A stretch of 64,000 nucleotides of DNA, from positions 150,236 through 214,235 of the forward strand of contig CALMYB010000003.1 of NCBI GenBank assembly GCA_937873515.1, in the 5' to 3' direction. Position 1 is the first letter of the stretch; every line of letters starts with the position of its first letter. Positions 35,169 to 44,516 of the stretch are shown here, one piece after another. Made by a program: the position numbers and the translations under genes. The notes under the pieces are model-generated. The model ran no database searches. It had not been told where the DNA came from and saw nothing but the letters and a program-made list of their open reading frames with translations. The stretch is from an uncultured Acidobacteriota bacterium. Lineage in GTDB: Bacteria; Acidobacteriota; Blastocatellia; Pyrinomonadales; Pyrinomonadaceae.

Positions 35169-36665
35169 TTGATGAAATTTCAGGGCATTTCCGGCAATTT
35201 TGCCGAAGCTAATGCTGACGCTCTCGCGATTCCCATTTTTCGCGGTGACAAAGCAACCGACAAAGATATAAAGCCGTTGGACAAGCTGACGGGTGGACAG
35301 ATAGCCGATATTTTCGCCGCTGAGGAACTGAAGGGCGAATCAGGGGACATCGCGACTCTCCGTTTTCGCGGGAAGAAAGGCCCGGGCCGCCTCATTCTTA
35401 TCGGTGCTGGCGAACGCAAAGACTATGACGCTCCGGCCGTTGGGCGTTTTGCCGGCACAGCCGCACGAGCGGTCGGCAAGTTAAAAGTAAAGTCGCTCGC
35501 TCTCATGCCTCGAGCTAAGGGTGATCAGTCCGTCGCTCTGCAGAACGCCGTTCAGGGTGTTGTGACGAGCCAATTCGAGCTTCATAAATACCGCACAAAA
35601 GACAAGAACGAACCGAAGCTATCGACCGTTCAATTGGCCGCCGACGGCCTCAAGCCTGCGGAGGTCAAAATTGCGATCGGTCGCGGCACCGCGATCGGCG
35701 AATCGATGAATTTCACTCGCGATCTCGCGAACGAACCGCCAAATATTCTCACTCCGAGCGAAATGGCGCGCCGTGCGCAGGCGATGGCCGCAGAGGTCGG
35801 CCTCAAATGCGACATCCTCGACGAGGCCAAGATGATCAAACTCGGAATGGGCTCGCTGATGAGCGTCTCGATTGGCTCGACCCAGCCTGCTAAGCTCATC
35901 ACGCTTCGCTACACACCCGCAAAGTCCACTGGAAAAGATGGTGAACTGCTTGCCCTTGTCGGCAAAGGGATCACTTTCGACACCGGCGGCATCTCGCTCA
36001 AACCCGGCGACGGTATGGAAGCGATGAAGTACGATATGAGCGGCGGTGCGACCGTCCTCGGCACTATGCGTGCCATCGCGCTTCTTAAACCCACGATTCC
36101 CGTGATCGGCGTTGTCGCGGCCGTCGAGAATATGCCGGATGGCGGAGCTTCACGTCCCAGCGACGTCGTTACCGCGATGAACGGCAAGACAATCGAGATC
36201 CTCAACACCGATGCCGAAGGCCGCCTCATCCTCGCCGATGCTGTTGCCTGGGCCGAAAAACAAGGTGCGACGCGTATCGTCGATATGGCGACCCTCACCG
36301 GTGCGGTCATCGTCGCTCTTGGCGGTGAAAACACCGGAATCATGGGCAATGACCAGGCTCTGGTCGATGCTATCATCGACTGCGGCAAGAAGACCGGCGA
36401 AGGCTTCTGGCAGCTTCCGGTTGGAAAAGAATACAGCAAGATGATCAAGAGCGACATCGCCGACGTCAAGAATATCGGCCCTCGCGGAAAGGCCGGTACG
36501 ATCATTGGTGCCGTATTCATCCAGGAATTCGTCGATAAGGCGAAATGGGCCCATCTCGACATCGCGGGAACAGCGTGGGCTGACAGCGCCCGTCCATTCC
36601 AGGCTAAAGGGCCGACCGCCGTCGCCGTCCGCAGCCTCGTGGAACTTGTTGAACGTAGCCAATAA
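35169..36665 (+). CDS. pepA: Leucyl aminopeptidase (M17)
   Basis: The 498-residue cytosolic Zn/Mn aminopeptidase removes N-terminal residues from peptides. The C-terminal catalytic domain has VGKGITFDTGGISLKPGDGM, MKYDMSGGATVLG, NTDAEGRLILADA (signature) and metal ligands in each. The N-terminal macro-like domain is also present. AGAGGT lies 6 nt before the ATG. The DUF4344 lipoprotein gene starts 6 nt after the stop codon, suggesting co-transcription. Confidence 0.96.
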   Translation: MMKFQGISGNFAEANADALAIPIFRGDKATDKDIKPLDKLTGGQIADIFAAEELKGESGDIATLRFRGKKGPGRLILIGAGERKDYDAPAVGRFAGTAARAVGKLKVKSLALMPRAKGDQSVALQNAVQGVVTSQFELHKYRTKDKNEPKLSTVQLAADGLKPAEVKIAIGRGTAIGESMNFTRDLANEPPNILTPSEMARRAQAMAAEVGLKCDILDEAKMIKLGMGSLMSVSIGSTQPAKLITLRYTPAKSTGKDGELLALVGKGITFDTGGISLKPGDGMEAMKYDMSGGATVLGTMRAIALLKPTIPVIGVVAAVENMPDGGASRPSDVVTAMNGKTIEILNTDAEGRLILADAVAWAEKQGATRIVDMATLTGAVIVALGGENTGIMGNDQALVDAIIDCGKKTGEGFWQLPVGKEYSKMIKSDIADVKNIGPRGKAGTIIGAVFIQEFVDKAKWAHLDIAGTAWADSARPFQAKGPTAVAVRSLVELVERSQ

Positions 36666-36671
36666 CATCTG

Positions 36672-37529
36672 ATGTCAAAACACGCCGTTAACCTTAGTTG
36701 GATCTTGTGCATCCTGCTGCTGGTAACGGCGTGCGTTTGGCGTTCAGATCGCCCGAATACCTCTGTAAACAAACCGGTATCAGAACCCATCGTCGAAACT
36801 CCAGCATCGAATTACATTCCGGACAACGATCAAGGTGATTTCAAGGTCGATCATCGAGGTGCCAAGTCCGCAAGATTTGCCGACATCGACGCTAAAGTTC
36901 GCAACGCAAAACTGCTCGAAAAGGCCGCCGACAAGCTGAATGCCGCTTTGACACTCCCTCGCGATGTCATTCTCCGAACGGCTGAATGCGGCCGAGTAAA
37001 TGCGTTCTATACGCCAAAGGAACCCTCTGTTACAGTTTGCTTCGAGCTGATGGATCATTTTTACAAGGTCTTTCGCTCCTCGGGTGAAACAAGCGAAGAA
37101 GCCTACACGCAGATGTTCGACACAGTGCGTTTCGTTTTCCTGCACGAGGTCGGGCACGCTCTCGTCGACCTTTACGCATTGCCGATCACGGGCAATGAAG
37201 AGGACGCTGCGGATCGCTGCTCCGCATTTATCAACATAGAGTATCTGGGCAAAGACGGTGTCGATGCCGTGCTCGCCGCGGCAAAGGCATTTGAGATCGA
37301 TTCAAAGCGTTCGGGTCCGAGTCGCCTTGACCTTGCCGATGAACATCTTCTCCAGGAACAGCGATTTTATAACTCGCTCTGTATGCTCTACGGCTCGGAC
37401 ACCGCGAAATATCAATATCTCGTAACCGAGAAGATATTGCCGTCCGAGCGTGCCGGCCGCTGCCAGGCGGAATATTCCCGATCGAAGAACAGCTGGACGA
37501 GCCTGCTCGAACCTTACCGCAGAAAATAG
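36672..37529 (+). CDS. DUF4344-type putative metallopeptidase, lipoprotein
   Basis: This 285-residue protein has a lipoprotein signal ([14 protein letters not shown]) and a disordered Asn/Pro-rich linker. Its catalytic-like domain has the zincin motif [19 protein letters not shown], with [11 protein letters not shown] downstream giving the third ligand, as in the DUF4344 family. A Cys pair ([19 protein letters not shown]) resembles the family's disulfide. It probably acts outside the cytoplasm. Substrate is unknown. It is in the same transcription unit as pepA and precedes sucC by 41 nt. Confidence 0.85.
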   Translation: MSKHAVNLSWILCILLLVTACVWRSDRPNTSVNKPVSEPIVETPASNYIPDNDQGDFKVDHRGAKSARFADIDAKVRNAKLLEKAADKLNAALTLPRDVILRTAECGRVNAFYTPKEPSVTVCFELMDHFYKVFRSSGETSEEAYTQMFDTVRFVFLHEVGHALVDLYALPITGNEEDAADRCSAFINIEYLGKDGVDAVLAAAKAFEIDSKRSGPSRLDLADEHLLQEQRFYNSLCMLYGSDTAKYQYLVTEKILPSERAGRCQAEYSRSKNSWTSLLEPYRRK

Positions 37530-37570
37530 GCTTTTGCTTCGCAACTGTCATTTCGATAAAATTTCCTTTT

Positions 37571-38734
37571 ATGAAAATTCACGAATATCAAGGCAAGGCC
37601 ATCCTTAAAGAATACGGCGTCTCCGTGCCGCGAGGCATTGTTGCTCGTACCGCCGAAGAGGCCGAGGCCGCGGCAAAAGAACTCGGCACGGACGTTTGTG
37701 TCGTAAAGGCTCAGATCCACGCTGGCGGCCGCGGCAAAGGCGGCGGCGTCAAACTCGCAAAGTCGCCCGAGGAAGCGAAACAGATCGCCGCCGAGATGCT
37801 CGGAATGATGCTCGTTACGCATCAGACCGGCCCGGAAGGCCGCGAGGTCAAGACGCTCCTCATCGAAGAAGGCCTGCCGATCGATAAGGAATTCTACCTC
37901 GGCATCACGCTCGACCGCGTCACCGGCCGCAACGTCTTTATGGCGTCGTCCGCGGGCGGTATGGACATCGAAAAGGTCGCCGAAGAGACGCCGGAACTCA
38001 TCCTCAAGGAGACGATCGATCCGGCCGTCGGCCTCCAGCCTTTTCAGGCCCGCAACCTCGCCTTCGGCCTCGGCATTCCGAACGAACTGGTCAATCAGGC
38101 CGTAAAGTTCATGCTCTCGCTTTACAAAGCCTACGAGAGCACCGACGCTTCGCTCGTTGAGATCAACCCGTTCCTGCTCACGAAGGACGGCCGGCTTATC
38201 GCACTCGACGCGAAGCTCAATTTCGACGACAACGCGATGTTCCGGCACAAGGATTTCGCCGATCTTCGCGACCTCAACGAAGAGGAACCGCTTGAGATCG
38301 AAGCCTCGAAATTCGACCTCAACTACATCAAGCTCGACGGCAACATCGGCTGTATGGTCAACGGTGCCGGACTCGCAATGGCGACGATGGACATCATCAA
38401 ACTCGCGGGCGGCGAACCGGCGAACTTCCTCGATGTCGGCGGCGGCGCTTCGCAAGAGCGTGTCGAACAGGCGTTCAAGATCCTGCTCGCTGACGAGAAC
38501 GTCAAGGCCGTGCTCATCAACATCTTCGGCGGCATCGTCCGCTGCGATATGGTCGCGAACGGCGTTGTCGCCGCAGCAAAGAACCTCGGCGTTTCGATCC
38601 CGATCGTCGCACGCCTCGAAGGCACGAACGTCGAGGAAGGCCGCCGCGTCCTACGCGAATCCGGCATCGGCATCATCCCTGCCGACGGTATGAACGACGC
38701 CGCCGAAAAAGTGGTCGCCGCCGCCGCCGGATAA
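37571..38734 (+). CDS. sucC: Succinyl-CoA ligase (ADP-forming) subunit beta
   Basis: The 387-residue TCA-cycle subunit couples succinyl-CoA cleavage to nucleotide triphosphate formation. The ATP-grasp half shows [38 protein letters not shown] and [10 protein letters not shown]. The CoA-ligase half shows [46 protein letters not shown] and [17 protein letters not shown]. sucD does not follow; the downstream 1 kb is repeat sequence, so the alpha subunit must be elsewhere. Confidence 0.97.
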   Translation: MKIHEYQGKAILKEYGVSVPRGIVARTAEEAEAAAKELGTDVCVVKAQIHAGGRGKGGGVKLAKSPEEAKQIAAEMLGMMLVTHQTGPEGREVKTLLIEEGLPIDKEFYLGITLDRVTGRNVFMASSAGGMDIEKVAEETPELILKETIDPAVGLQPFQARNLAFGLGIPNELVNQAVKFMLSLYKAYESTDASLVEINPFLLTKDGRLIALDAKLNFDDNAMFRHKDFADLRDLNEEEPLEIEASKFDLNYIKLDGNIGCMVNGAGLAMATMDIIKLAGGEPANFLDVGGGASQERVEQAFKILLADENVKAVLINIFGGIVRCDMVANGVVAAAKNLGVSIPIVARLEGTNVEEGRRVLRESGIGIIPADGMNDAAEKVVAAAAG

Positions 38735-38955
38735 CAAGGCGCAGTGACCAGCGTCAGCGGTCAGAACCGGCAGCGTCGGAGAGGCGGACGCCCCCGTCCG
38801 CATCACGCCAGAACCGTCTGCGTGAGCCGCTCGGTCAGTGTCGCCGAACACCTTCTTGGCTCCGTAGGAGCCGAATGTTTGTAGAACTCGGTCATCACGA
38901 ACTCTCGAATTGCCACGGCATTTATGCCGTGGATCAGGGCAGAAGATCATCCCTC

Positions 38956-39163
38956 GGAGGCGGCTTGCCGCCGACAATGGCCTCGTATAGCCACGTCGTT
39001 TACGGCGTGGTTTAGGACGGAAAATGAATTCGCGGGAGGCGGCTTGCCGCCGACGTGTCTCTGTCGCTCCTAACGGAGCTCCGGGATTCATTTTGCGACC
39101 TCTTTCCCAGGGCGGCGTTACGGTCTTACCCTGGGCTATATTCTCCCGTCCCCTACGGGGACG
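38956..39163 (+). repeat. Direct repeat of the palindromic block, copy 1
   Basis: This is the first of two long near-identical blocks (start spacing 269 bp), from GGAGGCGGCTTGCCGCCGAC to the CGTCCCCTACGGGGACG module. Differences from copy 2 lie mainly in the second GGCGGC module and in the loop of the CCCAGGG module. Confidence 0.85.
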
Positions 39164-39224
39164 AAACCTTCATGGCTCCGTTAGGAGCCGCATGTTTGTA
39201 GCACGCCAGTGCCCCATCATTTCC

Positions 39225-39439
39225 GGAGGCGGCTTGCCGCCGACAATGGCCTCGCATAGCCACGTCGTTTACGGCGTGGTTTAGGACGGAAAATGAACTC
39301 CCGGAGGCGGCTCGGCCGCCGACAAATCCCTCTGTCGCTCCTAACGGAGCTCCATCGATCTGTTTTGCGACCTCTTTCCCAGGGTGGCGGCCGGGACGGC
39401 CTTACCCTGGGCTATGATCTCGCGTCCCCTACGGGGACG
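39225..39439 (+). repeat. Direct repeat of the palindromic block, copy 2
   Basis: This second copy matches 38956-39163 in module order. It has GGCTCGGCC in place of GGCTTGCC in its second GGCGGC module and an expanded loop (GGTGGCGGCCGGGACGGCC) within the CCCAGGG hairpin. Confidence 0.85.
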
Positions 39440-39590
39440 ACCTGATCAATCAGGCATGGATGCGGCGCGTGACAGTAAGAATACCTGTCGAATGCACGAA
39501 TGCAACCTCGAACCTAAAATTTAGCTTGTCAAAGACCAACGGCCGTTTCGACCGTGTTGTCATCATAACCAAACTGCGCGCCCGTTTGAA

Positions 39591-39678
39591 GCACAAACCG
39601 CACAGACTGTATCAAACCGCACAAAACGACACATTTCGCACAGAATGTATCAAACCGCACAAAATGCACGATTTGCAC
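39591..39678. repeat. 9-nt-periodic repeat, left flank of the DUF4139-like gene
   Basis: GCAC recurs at 39591, 39600, 39619, 39638, 39657, 39666 and 39675, i.e. at 9- or 19-nt intervals, within ACCGCACAAAATGCACGATT-like sequence. The reverse complement of this unit recurs at 42163-42249 on the other side of the gene. Confidence 0.8.
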
Positions 39679-39802
39679 TCTTCAACTCCACAGCTTCGCA
39701 ATTTCTACAACTCTGCCTCAAGCAACCAAACTTCCCTTTCGGCGCATCTTTTAGAGCAGTCAATTCTAAGATCCTTTCGGTTTGGAGATTCCCGACAACT
39801 CT

Positions 39803-42052
39803 ATGAGATATCTGTCTATTTTGCTCATTACCATTGCGCTTTTTTTTACCACAGCTTCAGCTCAAGGCCGGCGGATAAGATCTCCGCAAATGAACACTTC
39901 CGCTGCGGCTCCGATGAGTTCGGCCGCTTCGACGCTTCCGATAAAACGCGTCGTGCTCTATTCGAATGGTGTTGCGTATATAGAACGTCGCGGCGTTGTG
40001 ACGGGCGATGCCGAAATCGACCTGCGGTTCAGGCAGTCGCAGGTCGATGACGTGTTGAAATCGATGGTCGTCATAGACCGTGGGCAAGGCAAGATCGGCT
40101 CGATAAGCTATGCTTCATCGCAGCCTGCATCTGCCAGAACTGCCGAGATACCATTCAGCGTCGATGCCGAGACGGAAGATTCGGATGACTCTCGCGGCGG
40201 CCTCGCGAATATCCTTAGCCAGCTTCAGGGCGACAACGTCACGATCGTCCATGCAAAAGGCACGGCGACGGGTGCGGTCGTTACGGTTGATAGAAAGGAC
40301 ACGCTCGTCGGGCCGAAGGGCGACGATCAAAAGGTAACGGCCGAATACTCGGTCGTCATCGGCTCGCAAAACGGCGAATTGACGAGCATTCTGCTGAGCG
40401 ACATCCGCAGCGTGAAACTGCTTGATGCGAATACGCGCCGCGACCTGAACGAATTCTCCGACGCGGTCGCCTCAGCTCGACGCCGCGATTCCAAGACGAT
40501 CACGATCTCGGCCCACGGCAGCGGCCAACGAGAGATCTCGGTGAGCTACGTCGTCGCCGCTCCGATATGGAAGACGAGCTATCGCGTCGTCCTCGACGAG
40601 AAAGGCGATCCCTTCTTCCAGGGTTGGGCGATCGTCGATAACGTAAGCGACGACGATTGGCGCGATGTCGAGCTTTCGATGATCTCCGGCTCGCCCGTCT
40701 CGTTCATACAGAATCTCCAGAAGCCGCTCTATCGCTATCGCCCCATCGTGCCCATCCCCGACGACCTGAATCTCGTCCCGCAGATCTACGATCCTGAAGG
40801 TGGTGTCGGATATGGCGAAGGCAATGGCAATGGCGACGGTTTTGGCGGCGGAAGCGGCTCAGGCAATGGGAGTGGCGTCAGCGTTACGGCGAAACAAAAG
40901 GGGCTTTTTTCTTCCGCGAACGGCAATTACATCGTCTCGTCGGGCTTTCAGGGCTCGGGGCTCAGCGACAGCCTCGCGACCGACGATTCGGGAGTGAATA
41001 CCGCCGCTACGGGCGAAGCCGTCGGCGATCTTTTCGAATACAAGATACTTGCTCCGGTTACCGTCGAGAAGAACCGTTCCGCCCTGATCCCGATCGTACA
41101 GACCCGAATGGAAGGCGAACGCGTGTCGATCTACCGCGACGAGGCCGTGCCTTCCGCACAGGAAGAAGCGTCTTCGGACGAAGACGACCTGACGGCCCCG
41201 CCATCGAGTTCGGCGCCGCGTGGACGCATCGGACTGCGGCTGAAAAACACCACGAATCTGACATTCGAGGGCGGGCCGCTCACCGTTATGGACAGTGGAG
41301 CGTATGCGGGCGAGGCGCTTATGGAACGCCTTAAGCCACGCGAGGACCGCCTTATCTCGTTCGGCGTAGATCTCGGCACGCTCATTCGTACGAAGACCGT
41401 TGAAGACCGCCAGCCGGCAAAGATCATAAAGGCTGTCGAAGGCGTCTTTCAGATACATTATTTCAAGACGCTGAAGAAGACATATTGGCTGTCGAATCAG
41501 ACGCCGAATCCGCGCGTATTCTACATCGAGCGGCCTGTGCGAAAGGGCTGGGAGCTTTCCGCCGACACACCGAAGCCCGCCTCGACGACCGCGAGATTCT
41601 ACCGCTTCCGCGTCGAGCTCAAGCCGTTTGAGACACAGGAGATCGCGATCGGCGAGAATCTCGGGATGATGGACAAGTACGAATTGCGTACGCTGTCGCC
41701 GAAGGATCTGCTCGCCCTCGTCGTCAAAAAGACCATTGACGAGGCGACGCGCGCTAAACTCGCTCCGCTCGTCGATCTGAGGATCAAGCTGAACGACATC
41801 GACGTCAAGATCGAACGCGGAGAGAAAGAGACCGAGGAGATTACCGCCGATCAATCACGCCTTCGCGAAAATATCGAGGCTTTGACCAAGACTAACAGTG
41901 CCAAGGACCTTATCGCACGCTACATTTCGCGGGCGAATGAGCAGGAATCGCGACTCGAGACACTCTCTACCGAACGCCGTGCCCTTGTCGCCGAAAAGGA
42001 CACTCTGGAAAAACAACTCGCCAACGCGATTATCGACCTCGAGTTGAAATAG
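39803..42052 (+). CDS. Exported DUF4139-like protein
   Basis: This 749-residue protein has a signal peptide (MRYLSILLITIALFFTTASA). The N-terminal DUF4140/4139-like beta region contains VVLYSNGVAYIERRGVVTGD. The central beta domain reads VSYVVAAPIWKTSYRVVLDE then GWAIVDNVSDDDWRDVELSM, characteristic of DUF4139. A Gly/Ser/Asn-rich insert lies near residue 335, and the C terminus is a long coiled coil (about 635-749, e.g. ETEEITADQSRLRENIEALT). Function is not known. The ATG at 39803 is chosen because it opens the signal peptide. Inverted 9-nt repeats flank the gene, suggesting it sits in a repeat-bounded block. Confidence 0.85.
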   Translation: MRYLSILLITIALFFTTASAQGRRIRSPQMNTSAAAPMSSAASTLPIKRVVLYSNGVAYIERRGVVTGDAEIDLRFRQSQVDDVLKSMVVIDRGQGKIGSISYASSQPASARTAEIPFSVDAETEDSDDSRGGLANILSQLQGDNVTIVHAKGTATGAVVTVDRKDTLVGPKGDDQKVTAEYSVVIGSQNGELTSILLSDIRSVKLLDANTRRDLNEFSDAVASARRRDSKTITISAHGSGQREISVSYVVAAPIWKTSYRVVLDEKGDPFFQGWAIVDNVSDDDWRDVELSMISGSPVSFIQNLQKPLYRYRPIVPIPDDLNLVPQIYDPEGGVGYGEGNGNGDGFGGGSGSGNGSGVSVTAKQKGLFSSANGNYIVSSGFQGSGLSDSLATDDSGVNTAATGEAVGDLFEYKILAPVTVEKNRSALIPIVQTRMEGERVSIYRDEAVPSAQEEASSDEDDLTAPPSSSAPRGRIGLRLKNTTNLTFEGGPLTVMDSGAYAGEALMERLKPREDRLISFGVDLGTLIRTKTVEDRQPAKIIKAVEGVFQIHYFKTLKKTYWLSNQTPNPRVFYIERPVRKGWELSADTPKPASTTARFYRFRVELKPFETQEIAIGENLGMMDKYELRTLSPKDLLALVVKKTIDEATRAKLAPLVDLRIKLNDIDVKIERGEKETEEITADQSRLRENIEALTKTNSAKDLIARYISRANEQESRLETLSTERRALVAEKDTLEKQLANAIIDLELK

Positions 42053-42114
42053 CAAGGCATTCAGAAGCTTGCGCCGCACACATCATTTCGCCAACTGCCG
42101 GAGGAGCGAAAAGC

Positions 42115-43518
42115 GTGTCGAAGATCGATACGGGTGTGCGGTCTTTGTCTCCGTACGGTTTTGTGCAAATCGTGCATATTGTGCAAATCGTGCATTTCGT
42201 GCACTTTGATGCATTTTGTGCGGTTTCATACGTTTTGTGCGGAATGTGCTATCTACTGCGCGAAAACCGGCGTAAACTTCTATCTGTGGACGGCCCGGGT
42301 AACACATCCGATTTTACATACGATGGCGAAGGGCGGCGTGTGAAGAAAGTTTCCGCTGCCGAAACCACCATTTTCGTATATGATGCATCTGGAGTATTGA
42401 TCGCGGAGTATTCGGGCGAGGTCGCTTCGGAGCCGCGAGTTAGCTATTTGACAACCGATCATTTGGGTTCGCCGCGAGTCGTTACGGATGAACGAGCCTC
42501 CGTCACTTCCCGCCGCGACTTCATGCCCTTTGGTGAAGAAATAAATGGTGTTGGAGGCCGCACAACCGGCTTGAATTATGGCTCGGATTCGGTTCGCCAA
42601 AAATTCACCGGCTATGAACGGGATAGTGAGTCCGACCTGGATTTCGCCCAAGCGAGGTACTACAACTCTTCTCATGGCAGGTTCACGAGCGTCGATCCCC
42701 TCACAGCGAGTGCAACGATAAGAAACCCGCAAACCTTAAACAGATATTCGTACGGTCTCAACAGCCCATACAAATTCACCGATCCTTTAGGGCTGGCTCC
42801 AGAGGGATATTGGCAAACCAAATATTCTAACCATGGTCAATGTACCGCTCAAGCCGAGTTTTGTGGTGATGATTGGAATGAGAGCATCGACGTTAACCTA
42901 TCGATGTTCGCGTCAGCGGGTGGCGATGATGTTGAAAAAGCGCTAAAGCACAACAAGAGCCTCTATCGAGAGCTGAAGGGCACAGATCTAGAAACGGTCA
43001 AAAAGACTCTAACACTCGCAAGAGACATTCTGGCAGAGCCGGAGATCTTGAAGCAGATCATCAACACATTCCGGAAAGATGGCGATACTACTACTCCGCT
43101 AGACGCACTGAACAGCCTCGATCTTGATGGAGGCATTGTAATTGTCGGAGAAGGGGAAAATCGCGGCGTAAAGATTGTGGCGAATGTGTTTGATGGCCGA
43201 GACTCTGCAATTCCCGTCAGGGACCCATTCGACAATACCGTAAGACCTGCTTCGGTTGCATTTGCTCTACATAAGAGGTTAGGAGCGTTCACCATTCTGC
43301 CGGGCGGTCGCATTCTGTTGGGCAGAATGGCATTTTCCGGTTCCACCATTCAAGAAAAGGTCCTGAATTTAATCCACGAGACGGTAGTGCATAAAGGATT
43401 CAAGCGATTAGACACGGACTTTGGGCCGACAACAATCACTGGGTCTGAGAACATAAACACGAAACTTATTCAAATTCTGGAAAAATCGAAGATATTGGAG
43501 AAACTCAAGAATGATTAA
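42115..43518 (+). CDS. 5'-truncated RHS-core protein with C-terminal toxin-like domain
   Basis: GTG 42115 is preceded by GGAGGAG at 8 nt, so translation may start there. The first 43 residues are translated from the 9-nt repeat (VQIVHIVQIVHFVHF). Next comes a YD-repeat end (TSDFTYDGEGRRVKKV) and the RHS core: YLTTDHLGSPRVVTDE, RRDFMPFGEE, FTGYERDSESDLDFAQARYY, GRFTSVDPLTAS, NRYSYGLNSPYKFTDPLGL. After the DPLGL cleavage-type junction is a non-core domain of about 240 residues with no family I recognise; it has NLIHETVVHKGF near its end, possibly zincin-like. The large N-terminal RHS shell is absent. An overlapping exported gene follows, as expected for a toxin-immunity pair. Confidence 0.7.
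   Translation: MSKIDTGVRSLSPYGFVQIVHIVQIVHFVHFDAFCAVSYVLCGMCYLLRENRRKLLSVDGPGNTSDFTYDGEGRRVKKVSAAETTIFVYDASGVLIAEYSGEVASEPRVSYLTTDHLGSPRVVTDERASVTSRRDFMPFGEEINGVGGRTTGLNYGSDSVRQKFTGYERDSESDLDFAQARYYNSSHGRFTSVDPLTASATIRNPQTLNRYSYGLNSPYKFTDPLGLAPEGYWQTKYSNHGQCTAQAEFCGDDWNESIDVNLSMFASAGGDDVEKALKHNKSLYRELKGTDLETVKKTLTLARDILAEPEILKQIINTFRKDGDTTTPLDALNSLDLDGGIVIVGEGENRGVKIVANVFDGRDSAIPVRDPFDNTVRPASVAFALHKRLGAFTILPGGRILLGRMAFSGSTIQEKVLNLIHETVVHKGFKRLDTDFGPTTITGSENINTKLIQILEKSKILEKLKND
42163..42249. repeat. 9-nt-periodic repeat, right flank of the DUF4139-like gene
   Basis: GTGC or ATGC recurs at 42163, 42172, 42181, 42190, 42199, 42209, 42218, 42237 and 42246. Units such as GTGCAAATC and GTGCATTTC are reverse complements of those at 39591-39678. 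The repeat is read through in frame by the RHS-fragment gene and encodes V-[Q/H]-[I/F] tripeptides. Confidence 0.8.
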
Positions 43519-44143
43519 ACAGGTTGTGACGAGCTTATTCTTCGGAGGGGTATTTTCAACTGCCATTTTGGGGCAGTTTGCAGATTTTCGGAAGCCACCT
43601 GAGGAGATGTATATTTCGAGCTGGCACTGTTTGGGATCCGTGCTGCATAAACAAGAGTTAAAGTTCCGGCTAGGGAAAGACGTGAATACGTTCTCGCAAG
43701 AGCTACGCGCCGACAATGGGAGAAAGTTCGACCTTCTGCTCAAATACAACCCGTATGAGTTTTTGAGTCTCCCGGTTTGGGAGTTTAGCCTTGTTGACGT
43801 CACTGCTCCGATAAAACTGCAGATGAATCTTTTGGAAGAAAACGTCGAGCACTTGGGCTTTGCAGGCGTAATCTATCCGAGACTTAAACCGCTCGTGATC
43901 GACGAGAAGGATCGGCCGATGTGGGGCGATGGATACAGTTTTCCATACGTCAAAACAGTACGGAACGTTCGCATTGATGACTTTGTCGTGACGATCGCCG
44001 TGACAGATATCAAATGGAAGAGTCAAGAGAAGGGTAAGGTGTCCGAAGTTGACGTCACTCTCTCTATCGAGCCTTGGAGAGATCGGCAAGACAAAGATAA
44101 ATTCCCGGCTCGACAATGTGCTGGCAAGGCTTGGCAAAAGTAG
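43511..44143 (+). CDS. Exported protein, candidate immunity partner of the RHS toxin
   Basis: This 210-residue protein has a signal peptide (VVTSLFFGGVFSTAILGQ) and a soluble beta-rich body with YISSWHCLGSVLHKQELKFR, FDLLLKYNPYEFLSLPVWEF and PWRDRQDKDKFPARQCAGKA. Its ATG overlaps the end of the RHS-toxin gene by 8 nt, the usual tight coupling of polymorphic toxins to immunity genes. Two Cys could form a disulfide. I do not recognise the family; an exported immunity protein would imply a toxin that acts in the periplasm or envelope. Confidence 0.6.
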   Translation: MIKQVVTSLFFGGVFSTAILGQFADFRKPPEEMYISSWHCLGSVLHKQELKFRLGKDVNTFSQELRADNGRKFDLLLKYNPYEFLSLPVWEFSLVDVTAPIKLQMNLLEENVEHLGFAGVIYPRLKPLVIDEKDRPMWGDGYSFPYVKTVRNVRIDDFVVTIAVTDIKWKSQEKGKVSEVDVTLSIEPWRDRQDKDKFPARQCAGKAWQK

Positions 44144-44177
44144 CTACCCCAGCTTAAGGGTTCAAGCCGGGAAGCGT

Positions 44178-44516
44178 GGCTATTTGACAACCGATCATTT
44201 GGGAAGCCCACGGGTGACGACGAATGAGCGTGGGGTGGTTGTGAACCGCAGGGATTTTATGGCGTTTGGCGAAGAGGCGATGTCCGTGCAGCGTGTGGGC
44301 GGGGCTTCGGGGAACGGCTACGAGGCGACAGGCGGAACGCGCAAGGACTACACGGGCTACGAGAAGGACGAGGAGACGGGCCTTGAGTACGCACAAGCTC
44401 GGTACTACAACCCGACGCATGGGCGTTTCACGAGCGTCGATCCACTGACGGCTTCGGCCACCATCCGCAAAGTCGGCAATAGAACAGATCGGTTAAATAC
44501 AGCTTTCAGCTGTTAG
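44178..44516 (+). pseudogene. Second RHS-core remnant without a toxin domain
   Basis: The frame from 44178 encodes the end of an RHS core: YLTTDHLGSPRVTTNERGVV, NRRDFMAFGEE, DYTGYEKDEETGLEYAQARY, GRFTSVDPLTASATIR. It then breaks off and reaches a stop 15 codons later. The first 25 bases (44179-44203) are identical to 42443-42467 in the upstream copy. It has no start and no toxin tail; the 3' break lies next to a 7-nt repeat at 44504. It is best explained as a core displaced by a new toxin-immunity cassette. Confidence 0.8.

Larger units (their letters stand above)
38784..39439. repeat. Mosaic of REP-like palindromic modules
   Basis: Consecutive self-complementary units include GCGGACG/CGTCCGC (38784-38801), GGCTCC/GGAGCC (38858-38872), CCACGGCA/TGCCGTGG (38913-38932), GGCGGC-TT-GCCGCC (38958-38971), CCACGTCGT/ACGGCGTGG (38991-39010), GCTCC/GGAGC, CCCAGGG/CCCTGGG and CGTCCCC/GGGGACG. 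Each is 14-30 nt and separated by short conserved spacers. Single modules recur at 44670-44685 and 63924-63948. Confidence 0.8.
38735..39802. other. Repeat-rich intergenic region without genes
   Basis: These 1,068 bases contain no convincing gene. The left part (38784-39439) is a mosaic of short palindromic modules with a duplicated block of about 210 bp. The right part carries 9-nt-periodic repeats (39591-39678) and a short leader to the DUF4139-like gene. The frames that cross it only translate repeats. Confidence 0.7.

Noticed and set aside
37514..38455. Long open frame antisense to sucC
   Set aside because: Its composition mirrors sucC and contains no family motif; sucC on the other strand is certain.
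38784..39439. CRISPR array
   Set aside because: The units are different palindromes in fixed order without equal-length unique spacers, and no cas gene is nearby.
39460..40050. 196-codon plus-strand frame across the 9-nt repeats
   Set aside because: It translates repeat sequence and then the wrong frame of the DUF4139-like gene.
40859..41854. 331-codon minus-strand frame inside the DUF4139-like gene
   Set aside because: It is an Arg/Asp-rich shadow frame; the plus-strand gene has a signal peptide and a conserved domain.
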